Assembly: GCA_002435785.1 (NCBI GenBank)
Contig: DIUC01000057.1
Location: forward strand, 18,109-82,108
Reading direction: 5' to 3'
DNA length: 64,000 nucleotides
Origin: Saprospiraceae bacterium UBA6168
Lineage (GTDB): Bacteria; Bacteroidota; Bacteroidia; Chitinophagales; Saprospiraceae
Shown here: piece after piece, positions 16,738-27,216 of the stretch
How positions within the stretch are numbered: the first letter of the stretch is position 1
Layout of the letters: every line of letters begins with the position of its first letter
The notes under the pieces: model-generated
Database searches by the model: none
Told to the model about the DNA's origin: nothing
Seen by the model: the letters and a program-made list of their open reading frames with translations, nothing else
Made by a program: the position numbers and the translations under genes

Positions 16738-19700
16738 ATGACGAACCGATTACTCCTCAAGTGGCAGTTGCGACTATTGTGCGCAATAAGCCTAATCCCA
16801 TTAGCATTGCAGGTGAGCGCCCAGTGCGCCTGTTTTACATCCAACGGCGTCCAGTGCGTAGGCAACTACCAGTTGAGCAACGGCAACACCGGTACCTATG
16901 GCCTCAGTTACAGCGGTGCCGACACGGTCTATGTGGGCGCAAGCTGTAGCGCTCCGCTCAACATCGGCTCCAACCAAGTGCAGGCCACCTTGCCACTTGG
17001 CTTTTCAGTGAACAACTACAATTCGGGGGGCTACCCAATCGGCGCTATGGTACCTGCGGGCACGCTCGTGACCTACCATTACTGGATTGTAAAAAATGCG
17101 CCCGGCCTCCCAACCATTGTCAGCACGGACACCATTTGCTTTACCATTGCATTCGTGGACTCCGTGGCGCCCATCATCAACATCGCCATCCCGAGCCAAA
17201 CGGCTTCCTGCACATCGGACAACTATGTGGGCTGGCTACAGGCCCAATTGGACTCGCTCGAAGCAAACAAGGCTGGCTTCGACAACTGTGGCATTGACAC
17301 TATTTTCCACAATGGCCCCGCCAATTTCACCGACAACTGCGGCGTGGTGGCAGTCACCTTCACGGTCCGGGACGTTTCCGGCAATGAGGACACCGTTACC
17401 GCCACCTACACCATCACGGACAACACCCCGCCCGTGTTGGCAGGGGTGCCCGCCGATGTGATTATCGCTTGCAGCGCCCCCATACCACCCGTGCCCAACG
17501 TGACCGTGACGGACAACTGTGCGGTGGGCCTGACGGTCGCTTTTAACCAAAACAACTCCCAATCGCCCAACACGTCCAGTTGCAACCATTACGACTATAC
17601 CATCATCCGTACTTGGTCAGCCAATGACGCTTGCGGCAACACGACGACCGCTACGCAAACCATCAACGTTGGGGACACCGGGTTGCCGGACTTCGACATC
17701 CCCGCCGATACGACGGTAAGTTGTGAAACGCCCGTGGACACCCTCACACTGGGGTCTTACAGCAACGTGACCGACAACTGCTCCTCCGTGCTGAACGTCA
17801 GCATGGCCGATGTCGTCACCAATGGCCCATGTGGTCAGGCCCGCACCATCCTGCGCACTTGGACGGTGACCGACCCCTGCCTCAATGCCCGCACCAAAAC
17901 GCAGACCATCACGGTCATTGACACCATCCCGCCGACGGCGGTGTTCCCCGCCGACATCACGGTTGATTGTGCCAATGTGGGCAACATCAACATCACCGGC
18001 GTACCGACCATGATTGGCGACAATTGCGATACCCTCGCTTTCTATACCCAACTCCCCGATACGCTCGTGGCCGGTACCTGCGACCATAGCTACATACTAA
18101 AGCGCCCCTGGGTAATAACGGATGCCTGCAACAACTCCGCCTTTGGTCTCCAAATCATCACCGTCACCGACAACGTGAACCCAGTAGTAAACACGCAGGC
18201 GCAGAACCGAACCATCACCTGCGATGATGCAGTGAATGCCGACAGCGTCTTCAATGCTTGGGTAACAGCTCATGGCAACGCAGTCGCCTCCGACAACTGT
18301 ACGAGCAGCGCCGACCTTACTTGGTTTGCCTACAATGCTGGCACGAATACGAATGCCACTTTGGCTGCGCCAAATTGCGCAAGCCCCACCGCTGGTATCT
18401 ACCGCACGAGAACGGTAACATATATAGTGGAGGACAAATGCGGCAACCGGGACACCACCACGGCCATTTTCACCGTGACGGACAATACGGCGCCCGTGCT
18501 TACGAACTGCCCCGCCAGCATCACCACCGACACCGACCCCGGTCAGTGCGATGCACTGTTGACCTTGGCCTTGCCTGAAATCGTGGAGGAATGCGGAAAT
18601 ACCGCCGCTGCGCAAAACTTTTCGCTCACGCAAATATTGACCATACCCAGCGGGATGGACCCCGTGGAAACGCCAGTCAACGAACTGACATTCAACTTCA
18701 GCGTACCGGGACCACCGTTCATCGCTACTTCCAACGCCACGCTGAAAATCATCTTGGACAATGTGGACGCAGAAGAGCCGACCGAGTTTTTCATGGTTTA
18801 TGGCGAGGATGGCTCGGTACTTGGTGCCGTGGCGCACACCCCGGTTCAGTGCGGGGACACCATGACCACATTTACCCTCACCACGGCCCAAGTCAATGCT
18901 TGGGCGTTTGACGGGGTACTTACGCTGACCGTGAAGCCGAACATTCCTGTCGGGCAGCCCGGTCGTTTTTCCATCAACCCCATTTGCCCCAACGGCGCTG
19001 TGACAGCCGACCTGAGCTACACGACCGAGTTCCCGGTCGGCCTCCGGTTTGAATACAGCCTGAATAGCGGTGCCCGCAATTTGGTGTCACCAATAGCACC
19101 AGTAGTAGAAACCTTTGGGCAAGGCACCACGAGCGTGACCTACTACTTCACCGATTGCGCAGCAAATGAGACCACTTGCAACTTTGCCGTCACCGTGGAG
19201 GACAACGAAGCGCCAGTCATTGCTTGCCCACCGAGCGTGAGCATCAACCTGGCCTCCGGCGAATGCACACAGGATGTGCTGATTCCGCTCTTTTCTGCCA
19301 TCACCGACAACTGTGCCGTGACGACGCCATCCGTGCAGGAGCAACCGGTTGACTCGCTCGACCGCCTTATCACTTTCAACTACAACCCGAACCTGAACGA
19401 CTACGTGGCTAACAACAAGACGTTCACTTTCAGTGGTTTGCAGGGCAATGCTATACCGGGCGCCGTTCAGCTTATCATCACCATACAAGGCGATGTGGAC
19501 TCGGTAGGTGCTTATTTTCAGATTTACGACAACGACGGCAACTTCCTCGGCACGACGGCGAAGGGACAGCCGAACGTAACGCCGGGCGACTGCAATACGC
19601 CGAGCACAGCGACCTTCAACATCCCCGCCGCTACCTTCAACGATTGGGCATCGGCAGGAAACATACAGGTAACGGCAGTTTCTTACATGAGCTACCCGAT

Positions 19701-22700
19701 ACCGCCCGCTGGACCGGGCTGGGGCATCAACCCCTGCAACCCATTGGCCGTGACCGCTGACGGCGATACGGACGGCAGCTTTATCTATGCTGCTTTCAGC
19801 TACCAAAGCGTGGCGCCAACCTTCTCGGCATCGGGCGCTACGACCATCAGTCAGGTAACGCTGACCCCACCATTGGAGGCAGCGACCTATACGCTCAACC
19901 AAGGCACTACTACCTTTACTTATGGCACCACCGACCTGGCGGGCAACCCCGGCAGTTGTTCATTCAACGTCACGCTGAACGACGTGGAGCCACCAGTGGC
20001 GCTTTGCGGACCAACCTTCGTGGAAATCAACCCATCGGGCATTGTGTCGCAAACGATATTGCCCTCGGAGATTGACCTTGGCAGCTCTGACAATTGCGGT
20101 TTCATCTCTATGACGGTAACGCCAAGCTCAGTGACTTGCAACGATGCCCAGTTCAACCCAAATCCTATTACACTGACGGTGACGGATGCCGCTGGCAATG
20201 TGTCCACTTGTAATACCTTCGTCAATGTGACTGTGCTGGGACCAGTACCCACCATTTCGACGACTTGCGGCAGCGCCAACCTGTCTTTCTTTGCCAATCC
20301 TCCGGCAGCGCCTGGTGGTGGCAACAATCCTTACCAATATATATGGTACAATCCACAGGGCCTTCCGTTTGCTTATGTGCAGAATCCAGTGATACTGGAT
20401 GCCAATCAAAGCAACCTCGGCTTCTACAATGTGGTGATTCAGGGCCTTACAGGCTGCGAGGCAGTAGGTGCGGTGCAAGTAACCTGCGACATGCTCCCGC
20501 TCCAAAAGCCGACGCTCCAAACATTGGACGCCGTTATTTGCGCCTCCGAAAATGTGCAGTTGACCACCCCGCTCGTTTGCGGCAGCACAGTGATATATAA
20601 ATGGTACAGCGGCACCATACCCGGAGTGCTCATCGGCACGACGACGGTGCCAAACTACTCGATGTTGCCATCGGCTTCCGGCATGTTCAGCTTCTATGTG
20701 GTCGTGGAGCGCAATGGATGCGAGTCGGCACCCTCCGACCCCATCACCATCACGGTGGAGGCAGCGCCAACGGCCATGCCCATGCCAACGAGCATCATTC
20801 TTTGCGAAGGCGAGGCAATCCTGCTCAACTCCATCAACAACGCCACTGGCACCACCTGCCATTGGACAGGGCCTTGCGGCTTCGAGTCGTTCAATTGCAG
20901 CCCAGCCCCGATTGTGGGCGCTACGCTCTGCAACAGCGGCATATACACGCTGGTAACAACAAGAAACGGTTGCCCCTCCATTCCTGCTACGGTGGCAGTA
21001 ACGGTGGTGAGCCAGCCAGCGCAGCCTTTCATCTCGAACTCCACGAGCCAAGGCACACCAGCTTGCCAAGGCGCCACACTGACGCTGACCGCCACCAACG
21101 TGGCAGGTGCGGTGTCGTACCTCTGGACTACGCCCACGTTTACCACCATCAGCACCTCCTCCAACGTCCTTAGTATCCCAAGTGCCAACATCGGCCAACA
21201 TGCCGGGCAATGGACCGTGCAGGCCATTGGCAACCCATGCGTTTCGGTGGTTTCGCCACCAGTGACGGTTTACATCGTGCTCCCACCGGAAGCAGTTTCG
21301 GCGGCAGCCAACCCAACGCAGGTGTGCGAGGGACAATCGGTGCAGCTTTCGGCTTCTTCTGCTTCGCAAAACGTGAGCTTCTTTTGGGTGTACCCCAATG
21401 GACAAAGCTCTGCCTTGCAGAACCCGGTCATCACGAACGTCAACAGCAACAACGCCGGCAACTACACGCTGATAGTGACGAACCAGTTTGGCTGCTCCGT
21501 CACGGCCTCCGTGGAAGTGGGTGTCATCAATCGGGTAAACATCACCAGCGTCAGCAGCAACGCTCCGGCTTGCCCCAGCGGCCCGGTGAATGTGGAGCTG
21601 GTGTCAACGGTCTTCCCAATTGACAATGGCACTTACCAGTACCTATGGACGGGGCCGAACGGCTACACTTCCGTGAACGCCATCGCCACTATCCCGAACG
21701 CCACATTTGCCAGCAGTGGAACTTATACCTTAGTAGTGACCAATGCGCAGGGTTGTAGCTCGCTGCCAGCTACGCTGAACGTGGCCGTGCCGCAGGTCGT
21801 TGGAACACCGACGGTGCCGACTGGTATCATCAATCCATACTGTGTGGGCGATGCCTTGACCATTGCCACCAGCCCCTATCCGGGGCCAAACGTGACCTAT
21901 ATCTGGCACACGCCATCCGGCAACTACACGACGAGCACTCCCTCCTTGACTCTGCCCAACCTGACGGTAACGGACGCTGGGCCATATACGGTAAATTACA
22001 GCGTGAACGATTGCCTATCCGGCACATCTGGTACAGCGACCCTCGTGGTGAATCCAGCACCTGCTGTGCAAGTCATGAGCAACAGCCCAGTTTGTCAGGG
22101 GCAAACGTTGGAACTCAGCGTGAACTGTACGCCTGGTGCCATTTATGAATGGACAGGCCCGGGCGGTTTTAGCTCCTCGGTTTGCAATCCAGTGGTATCC
22201 AATGTGAACCCAGCACTGAACGCAGGTACTTATACGGTTCGGAAAAGGGTGGGCGGCTGTTGGTCCGAAATCGTATCGGTCAACGTTACCGTTAATCCCC
22301 AGCCCACAGTGCCCACTGCCATCAACGCAGGCCCCTATTGTGCCAACACGGACAACGTGATGTTGAGCGTGACCTCCAACTCGGCCACGCCCGGTGCCAC
22401 TTATACTTGGTACAACGTAAACGGCCAACCGCTTGGTGCGGCCACTCCATCTGTCAACTTCCAGGTGCCGAACCCGACGCAGTATGGCAATGGCACCGTG
22501 GATTTCTATGTGATAGCCACTTTGAACGGGTGCAACTCTACGCCTTCGGTGCCAACGGTGGTGACGCTGAACACGGTGCCTGGCAACCAAGCGATAGCTG
22601 GTGCGGACATCATCGGCTGTCAAGGGGACATCATTGTGCTTTCCGCCACCGTGCCCACAGCGGGAACAGGGAAATGGACTTTGGTAAATGGAAACCCTGC

Positions 22701-23904
22701 TGGGGTCGTACTTGCCAATCCTGACCAAGCCTCCACGACGGTTTCGGGCATTCTGCCCGGCCAGAATTATGTGTTCCAATGGTCCCTTTCCAATGGTGCC
22801 TGCACCAATTATTCGAGCGACCAAGTGAGCGTGTACGTTGACTTTTTGGAAAATGCGGATGCGGGCAGCCCGATTACGATTTGCTCCACGAACAATGTCA
22901 GCTTGGATGCAGTGCAACCAGCTTCCAATATTGGGTTCTGGACACAGCCTGCCTCTCAGGCGAGCCTCGGAGTAACCATCATTGACCCAGCGGACAACAA
23001 CACCCAAGTGACTGGGCTGGTGCCTGGCAACAGCTATGTGTTCACTTGGACCATAGACGGTGGCTGCGGCATGTCGTCCGATGCGGTGCTGATAACAGTG
23101 ACCAATGAGAGTGCTTTTGCGGGTGCTGACTTTACGGCTTGTGGTGGCGCCACCGAACGGTGTGCCCAGGTTTCTGCCATTGCCGCCCTTAGCGGCGTCG
23201 GGGCTTGGACCAGCCCGAACCAAAGCATCACTTTTGCGGCACCGACCCAAGCGACCACGACCGCTTGCAACCTTCAGGTAGGAGACAACATCCTAATCTG
23301 GACGATAAACGGCGGCGCATGTGGGCCAAGCTCCATTGATACCGTCATCGTTGCATATTCTGTATTGACTGCAACGAACGACGAATTGAACGTTCCATTT
23401 GCTGGAAGCGGCTTTGTCAATGTACTTTTCAACGACAACATACTTGGTACCTCCACGGTAAGCATCGTGGTGCCGCCCACTTATGGCACTGTCGAGCTGA
23501 GTACCGGTGGGTTGCTGACGTACCAAGCGGGCAACAATTTCGTGGGCCTTGACAGCGCCATCTATAGGGTCTGTCAGGTGGGATGCGCCTGTGTGACGGG
23601 TACCGTTTATTTCAACATAGGCAATGATGTCAGTTGTGCGGTGCCTTCCATCATCACGCCGAACAAAGACCGGATGAACGACGCATTTGTGGTGCCATGC
23701 CTCGCAGAGGGCGACCGGTATGAGAACAACGTGGTCAGCATTTTCAACCAGTGGGGCGACGAAGTATTCCATGCTTCTCCTTACAACAATGATTGGGAAG
23801 GGACTTTCAACGGTGAGGACCTCCCACCGGCCACTTATTTCTATATCATCAACTTGGGCAACGGTGAAAAACCGATGGCCGGCTATTTAATCATCCAACG
23901 ATAA
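16738..23904 (+). CDS. giant multidomain surface adhesin with T9SS type B C-terminal domain
   Basis: 2388-residue secreted protein with a signal peptide at 1-29 (cleavage after VSAQ). About 140-1165 hold eight HYR-like modules, seen as (T)DN.APVL..CP / TDNC and ending in TVTDN or VEDNEAP. About 1170-1950 hold Ig/PKD-like modules with YxWTGPNG and GxYTLVVT motifs. About 1955-2205 hold three AGADxxxCGG-type modules, followed by a cadherin-like module (NDELNVPFAGSG..., about 2208-2299). Residues ~2302-2388 are the gliding-motility-associated type B sorting domain (SIITPNKDRMNDAF, VSIFNQWGDEVF, PATYFYIINLG). Type B proteins are exported by T9SS and need a PorP/SprF partner; one follows directly. 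Two HYR modules carry large insertions (about 624-780 and 865-1045). Likely role: adhesion or gliding filament. Confidence 0.93.
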   Translation: MTNRLLLKWQLRLLCAISLIPLALQVSAQCACFTSNGVQCVGNYQLSNGNTGTYGLSYSGADTVYVGASCSAPLNIGSNQVQATLPLGFSVNNYNSGGYPIGAMVPAGTLVTYHYWIVKNAPGLPTIVSTDTICFTIAFVDSVAPIINIAIPSQTASCTSDNYVGWLQAQLDSLEANKAGFDNCGIDTIFHNGPANFTDNCGVVAVTFTVRDVSGNEDTVTATYTITDNTPPVLAGVPADVIIACSAPIPPVPNVTVTDNCAVGLTVAFNQNNSQSPNTSSCNHYDYTIIRTWSANDACGNTTTATQTINVGDTGLPDFDIPADTTVSCETPVDTLTLGSYSNVTDNCSSVLNVSMADVVTNGPCGQARTILRTWTVTDPCLNARTKTQTITVIDTIPPTAVFPADITVDCANVGNINITGVPTMIGDNCDTLAFYTQLPDTLVAGTCDHSYILKRPWVITDACNNSAFGLQIITVTDNVNPVVNTQAQNRTITCDDAVNADSVFNAWVTAHGNAVASDNCTSSADLTWFAYNAGTNTNATLAAPNCASPTAGIYRTRTVTYIVEDKCGNRDTTTAIFTVTDNTAPVLTNCPASITTDTDPGQCDALLTLALPEIVEECGNTAAAQNFSLTQILTIPSGMDPVETPVNELTFNFSVPGPPFIATSNATLKIILDNVDAEEPTEFFMVYGEDGSVLGAVAHTPVQCGDTMTTFTLTTAQVNAWAFDGVLTLTVKPNIPVGQPGRFSINPICPNGAVTADLSYTTEFPVGLRFEYSLNSGARNLVSPIAPVVETFGQGTTSVTYYFTDCAANETTCNFAVTVEDNEAPVIACPPSVSINLASGECTQDVLIPLFSAITDNCAVTTPSVQEQPVDSLDRLITFNYNPNLNDYVANNKTFTFSGLQGNAIPGAVQLIITIQGDVDSVGAYFQIYDNDGNFLGTTAKGQPNVTPGDCNTPSTATFNIPAATFNDWASAGNIQVTAVSYMSYPIPPAGPGWGINPCNPLAVTADGDTDGSFIYAAFSYQSVAPTFSASGATTISQVTLTPPLEAATYTLNQGTTTFTYGTTDLAGNPGSCSFNVTLNDVEPPVALCGPTFVEINPSGIVSQTILPSEIDLGSSDNCGFISMTVTPSSVTCNDAQFNPNPITLTVTDAAGNVSTCNTFVNVTVLGPVPTISTTCGSANLSFFANPPAAPGGGNNPYQYIWYNPQGLPFAYVQNPVILDANQSNLGFYNVVIQGLTGCEAVGAVQVTCDMLPLQKPTLQTLDAVICASENVQLTTPLVCGSTVIYKWYSGTIPGVLIGTTTVPNYSMLPSASGMFSFYVVVERNGCESAPSDPITITVEAAPTAMPMPTSIILCEGEAILLNSINNATGTTCHWTGPCGFESFNCSPAPIVGATLCNSGIYTLVTTRNGCPSIPATVAVTVVSQPAQPFISNSTSQGTPACQGATLTLTATNVAGAVSYLWTTPTFTTISTSSNVLSIPSANIGQHAGQWTVQAIGNPCVSVVSPPVTVYIVLPPEAVSAAANPTQVCEGQSVQLSASSASQNVSFFWVYPNGQSSALQNPVITNVNSNNAGNYTLIVTNQFGCSVTASVEVGVINRVNITSVSSNAPACPSGPVNVELVSTVFPIDNGTYQYLWTGPNGYTSVNAIATIPNATFASSGTYTLVVTNAQGCSSLPATLNVAVPQVVGTPTVPTGIINPYCVGDALTIATSPYPGPNVTYIWHTPSGNYTTSTPSLTLPNLTVTDAGPYTVNYSVNDCLSGTSGTATLVVNPAPAVQVMSNSPVCQGQTLELSVNCTPGAIYEWTGPGGFSSSVCNPVVSNVNPALNAGTYTVRKRVGGCWSEIVSVNVTVNPQPTVPTAINAGPYCANTDNVMLSVTSNSATPGATYTWYNVNGQPLGAATPSVNFQVPNPTQYGNGTVDFYVIATLNGCNSTPSVPTVVTLNTVPGNQAIAGADIIGCQGDIIVLSATVPTAGTGKWTLVNGNPAGVVLANPDQASTTVSGILPGQNYVFQWSLSNGACTNYSSDQVSVYVDFLENADAGSPITICSTNNVSLDAVQPASNIGFWTQPASQASLGVTIIDPADNNTQVTGLVPGNSYVFTWTIDGGCGMSSDAVLITVTNESAFAGADFTACGGATERCAQVSAIAALSGVGAWTSPNQSITFAAPTQATTTACNLQVGDNILIWTINGGACGPSSIDTVIVAYSVLTATNDELNVPFAGSGFVNVLFNDNILGTSTVSIVVPPTYGTVELSTGGLLTYQAGNNFVGLDSAIYRVCQVGCACVTGTVYFNIGNDVSCAVPSIITPNKDRMNDAFVVPCLAEGDRYENNVVSIFNQWGDEVFHASPYNNDWEGTFNGEDLPPATYFYIINLGNGEKPMAGYLIIQR

Positions 23905-23907
23905 CTG

Positions 23908-23976
23908 ATTGTTGAATTGCTGTATTGTTAAATTGTTTTTAATCGAGCAACGTCAACAATACAGCAATTCAACAAT
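23908..23976 (+). repeat. inverted-repeat cassette, adhesin-porP junction (ATTGTTGAATT family)
   Basis: A 22-base arm at 23908-23929, starting 4 bases after the adhesin stop, is perfectly complementary to 23955-23976, with a 25-base loop. The G-free 3' sequence continues in the same words to within a few bases of the next ATG at 23998. Confidence 0.93.
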
Positions 23977-23997
23977 ACAGCAATTACCATTTTCAAC

Positions 23998-24954
23998 ATG
24001 AAAAATATAATCACCACCATCATATTCTGCACTTTGGGCGCTGCCATGCTTCATGCCCAACAGCAACCGGCCAACACGCAGTTCATGTACTACAAGCTTG
24101 GCTACAACCCCGGTTTTGCGGGCAGCCAAGAGTCGCCCTGCGTGACTTGCATCTACCGCCAGCAATGGCTTGGCCTCGACGGTGCGCCCTCCATGGCCAT
24201 CGCTACTTTCAACATGCCCCTGAACAACCAGCGGGTGGGCCTGGGTGCCAACCTCTTCCGCCACACCATCGGTATCACGACGATGTACAACCTTGATTTG
24301 GCCTACTCCTACCGGGTGCGCCTTGGCAAGGGGATGCTTGGCCTTGGCATACAAGGCTCGTTGCGTACCTTGGAGCAAGACTTCCAAAAAACAACCGCTA
24401 CGCAACCAAAAGACCAAGACCAGAGCATTCCTGGTGGAACCTCCAGCAAGTTGTTGTTCAATTTCGGCACGGGGCTTTATTACAACACCGACAAGTTCTA
24501 TATCGGCGTCTCTGCTCCCCGCCTGTTGGAAAACAATATTGACCATTCCGACTCGGACATTATTATTTCGAGGGAGGTGCAGCACCTTTACTTGATGGGC
24601 GGCGTGACGTTGCCGTTGAACGAAAACCTGGCGCTCAAGCCCCAAGGCTTGTTGAAATATGCGACGGGTGCCCCTGTTGATTTCGATGCAAACCTCAGCC
24701 TCTTGGTGCAAAACCGCTATATGGTCGGCCTTACCTATCGCCTTGGCGGGAACAAAGTGGACGGCAGTGGCGAGTCGCTTGACCTGATGTTGGGCGCTCA
24801 ACTCACGGACAACCTTATGTTCGCGCTTTCCTACGACATGACGCTTTCCGACATAAAGAACCACTCCAACGGCAGCATCGAAGCCTCCGTCCGCTACTGT
24901 ATCGGCAAGGTGTCCGATCAAGGAAAGGAATACGAGAACCCCCGGTTCTTTTAA
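23998..24954 (+). CDS. PorP/SprF-family outer-membrane protein
   Basis: 318 residues with a signal peptide (about 1-20, cleaved near LHAQ), the NTQFMYYKLGYNPGFAGS beginning typical of PorP/SprF proteins, and alternating amphipathic strands of an outer-membrane beta barrel. In Flavobacterium johnsoniae, SprF is needed for secretion of SprB, and type B sorting-domain proteins generally pair with a cognate SprF-like protein. Its place directly downstream of the type B adhesin makes it the likely dedicated secretion and anchoring partner. It is followed by a stable hairpin and a PorE-like OmpA gene, which suggests an adhesin-barrel-peptidoglycan anchor set. Confidence 0.92.
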   Translation: MKNIITTIIFCTLGAAMLHAQQQPANTQFMYYKLGYNPGFAGSQESPCVTCIYRQQWLGLDGAPSMAIATFNMPLNNQRVGLGANLFRHTIGITTMYNLDLAYSYRVRLGKGMLGLGIQGSLRTLEQDFQKTTATQPKDQDQSIPGGTSSKLLFNFGTGLYYNTDKFYIGVSAPRLLENNIDHSDSDIIISREVQHLYLMGGVTLPLNENLALKPQGLLKYATGAPVDFDANLSLLVQNRYMVGLTYRLGGNKVDGSGESLDLMLGAQLTDNLMFALSYDMTLSDIKNHSNGSIEASVRYCIGKVSDQGKEYENPRFF

Positions 24955-24964
24955 GCGGAACAAT

Positions 24965-25000
24965 GTAGAAAGGCTGGTTCAAAATGGCCAGCCTTTCTAC
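24965..25000. terminator. stable hairpin after the porP-like gene
   Basis: A perfect 13-bp stem (24965-24977 with 24988-25000) and a 10-base loop start 11 bases after the stop. There is no long T run, so it may be a processing or attenuating hairpin, not a full terminator. Confidence 0.6.
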
Positions 25001-25110
25001 TTATGGCTATCCTTCGGATACTAAATACTCCAAAACCACTGTTAATACGCTATTTGACCAAACCTGAATCCCCGTTTCCCCTATTCATACATTCAATCAT
25101 TGGTTTATCC

Positions 25111-27156
25111 ATGAAAAATTTGATGTTCAGCTTGGCCGTTTTGATGATGCCGTTTTGCTTGGTGGCACAGCAGCAAAGCTCCAAGTCCAAAAGCTCCGAC
25201 AAACTCTACGAAAAAGGAACAGGAAAGCGAAGCATCGCCTTGCAGAATGCCAAGGGCATCAATGGCCCTGGCTATGAATTTTCCCCGGCATTTTATCAAA
25301 ATGGCATCGTGTACGTGTCCTACCACAAGAACGGGCCGATAGATTCCAACACGGGCAAGCCGTTTTTCGAGCTTTTTTATGCCGAAATGGACAACCAGTA
25401 CCTGCCACAGTCGGGGCGCTCGTTTTCCGTCACCATCAATTCGCAGGTGCACGAAGGTCCGGTTTCTTTCAGCCGTGACAACAACCTGATGTACTTTACC
25501 CGCAACAATCTCCAAAGCGGCATCGCCAAAGCCAATTCCAAGGGCAAAGTGACGTTGAAAATCTACGAGGCCAGACGGGGGGCATTGGATTGGGAAGGTA
25601 TAAAAGCACTCCCATTCAACAACGACGAATACTCCTGCCAACATCCCACGCTCTCCGCCGATGCCCGGCGGCTGTTTTTTTCCTCTGATATGCCCGGCGG
25701 CTATGGCGGGTACGACCTTTACTTCGTGGAGAAAAAAGGCGAGGAATGGTCGAAGCCCATCAATCTTGGCCCTGATGTAAATACCAGTGGCAATGAGGTG
25801 TTCCCATTTCTGCACGAGTCCGGCACCCTGTTCTTCTCCACCAACGGAAGGGGCGGCGAAGGTGGCCTGGACATCTTCATGATTGACATCAGCAGCAACA
25901 AATGGGGGCCACTGACTAACCTCGGCACCCCGCTCAACTCCGCCACCGACGACCTTGGTTTCATCATCAATTCCGACGCTACACGGGGCTACTTCGCCAG
26001 CGACCGCCCCGGTGGCAGTGGTGGCGACGACATCTATATGTTCGAGGCCGACGGCCCGATACTCAACGATGATACCCCTGTGCTAAATGCTGCCATCATC
26101 GCCTACGACGCCGCGACCAACGAGCGCATCCCCGATGCGGGCGTGCGCCTGTTTCAGCAGTCGGAGGACGGCTTCATGGAAGGCAACGACCTGTATGACG
26201 TGGAGCTTTTGCCTTCGGAAAATGGGGAGCTGCGCATGAGGCTCGTGCGCAAGAACGCCAGCGACCTCGGCAGGCCGACACTCTTCACTGACCTTAATGG
26301 AACGGTCAACAGTGTCATCAGGCAAGGCAAGCGGTATTTCATCCTCGTCACCAAGGATGGCTACGCCGATGGGGAAATGCAATACTCCACCGATGAAACA
26401 AGTGGGACGCAGACCATACGGGTACCCCTAAAGACCCGTACCTGCAAGGCCCTCGACGGCCTCGTGACCGTGCAGGGCTACGGCACCGTGGTGCCCAATG
26501 CGCTGGTGCGCATCCTTGACCAAAACACGGGCAAAGAGGAACTCCTGCGCTCCAACGCCAGTGGCAGCTTCGACTACTGTCTGCCTGCCAACGGCGATTA
26601 CCTCGTGACCGCCGAGAAGCAGGGATACCGCAATGCCGCTGCCAATGTTTCCACGCAAAACCTCCAAGGCGCCCAGCCCATCAGCCTCAACCTGAAGCTA
26701 ACCCCTGCCGATGGCGACAAGGTCGTCAAAGAGCCTATCCGTTCAGGTAGCGTGATTTTGTTGGAAAACATCTATTACGACTTCAACCAGTACATCATCC
26801 GCCGGGGCGCTGGGGTGGAACTCGATGCCCTTGCCCAACTGATGAACCAGTACCCCAGCATGGAAGTCGAACTGACCGCCCACACCGACAGCCGAGGCAA
26901 TGACCAGTATAATCTCGAACTCTCGCTCAAACGGGCCGAGTCGGCCAAGCGCTACCTCATCCAAAAGGGCATACCCAGCAGGCGCATCAAGGCGATGGGC
27001 CTTGGCGAAACCCAAATCCGCAACCGCTGCGCCGACGGCGTGGAATGCACTGACGAAGAGCACCAGTACAACCGCCGCACCGAAGTAAAGGTCACTCGCA
27101 TTGACGAACCAGTGAAGGTTCAGTATGGGGAGGGGGACCCGAGTGGAGGTAAGTGA
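25111..27156 (+). CDS. OmpA-family protein with PD40 propeller and carboxypeptidase-regulatory domain (PorE-like)
   Basis: 681 residues. Signal peptide about 1-19 (cleavage near LVAQ). A PD40/WD40-like propeller (about 50-320) shows repeated FFSSDMPGGYGGYDLYF, FFSTNGRGGEGGLDIFM and YFASDRPGGSGGDDIYM strands. Carboxypeptidase-regulatory-like Ig folds lie at about 320-540, and an OmpA C-terminal peptidoglycan-binding domain at about 555-670 (TAHTDSRGNDQYNLELSLKR, NRRTEVKV). This is the PorE architecture of the T9SS minus the TPR part. The start at 25111 places the signal peptide first; 36 upstream in-frame residues are rejected. Downstream of the adhesin and PorP/SprF genes, it probably anchors that complex to peptidoglycan. 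Confidence 0.9.
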   Translation: MKNLMFSLAVLMMPFCLVAQQQSSKSKSSDKLYEKGTGKRSIALQNAKGINGPGYEFSPAFYQNGIVYVSYHKNGPIDSNTGKPFFELFYAEMDNQYLPQSGRSFSVTINSQVHEGPVSFSRDNNLMYFTRNNLQSGIAKANSKGKVTLKIYEARRGALDWEGIKALPFNNDEYSCQHPTLSADARRLFFSSDMPGGYGGYDLYFVEKKGEEWSKPINLGPDVNTSGNEVFPFLHESGTLFFSTNGRGGEGGLDIFMIDISSNKWGPLTNLGTPLNSATDDLGFIINSDATRGYFASDRPGGSGGDDIYMFEADGPILNDDTPVLNAAIIAYDAATNERIPDAGVRLFQQSEDGFMEGNDLYDVELLPSENGELRMRLVRKNASDLGRPTLFTDLNGTVNSVIRQGKRYFILVTKDGYADGEMQYSTDETSGTQTIRVPLKTRTCKALDGLVTVQGYGTVVPNALVRILDQNTGKEELLRSNASGSFDYCLPANGDYLVTAEKQGYRNAAANVSTQNLQGAQPISLNLKLTPADGDKVVKEPIRSGSVILLENIYYDFNQYIIRRGAGVELDALAQLMNQYPSMEVELTAHTDSRGNDQYNLELSLKRAESAKRYLIQKGIPSRRIKAMGLGETQIRNRCADGVECTDEEHQYNRRTEVKVTRIDEPVKVQYGEGDPSGGK

Positions 27157-27216
27157 GCGGGCCTGCCCGATAGATGGTCGGTTTCTTCCTGATTCAGTTG
27201 CCCTGAATTTTTATCA

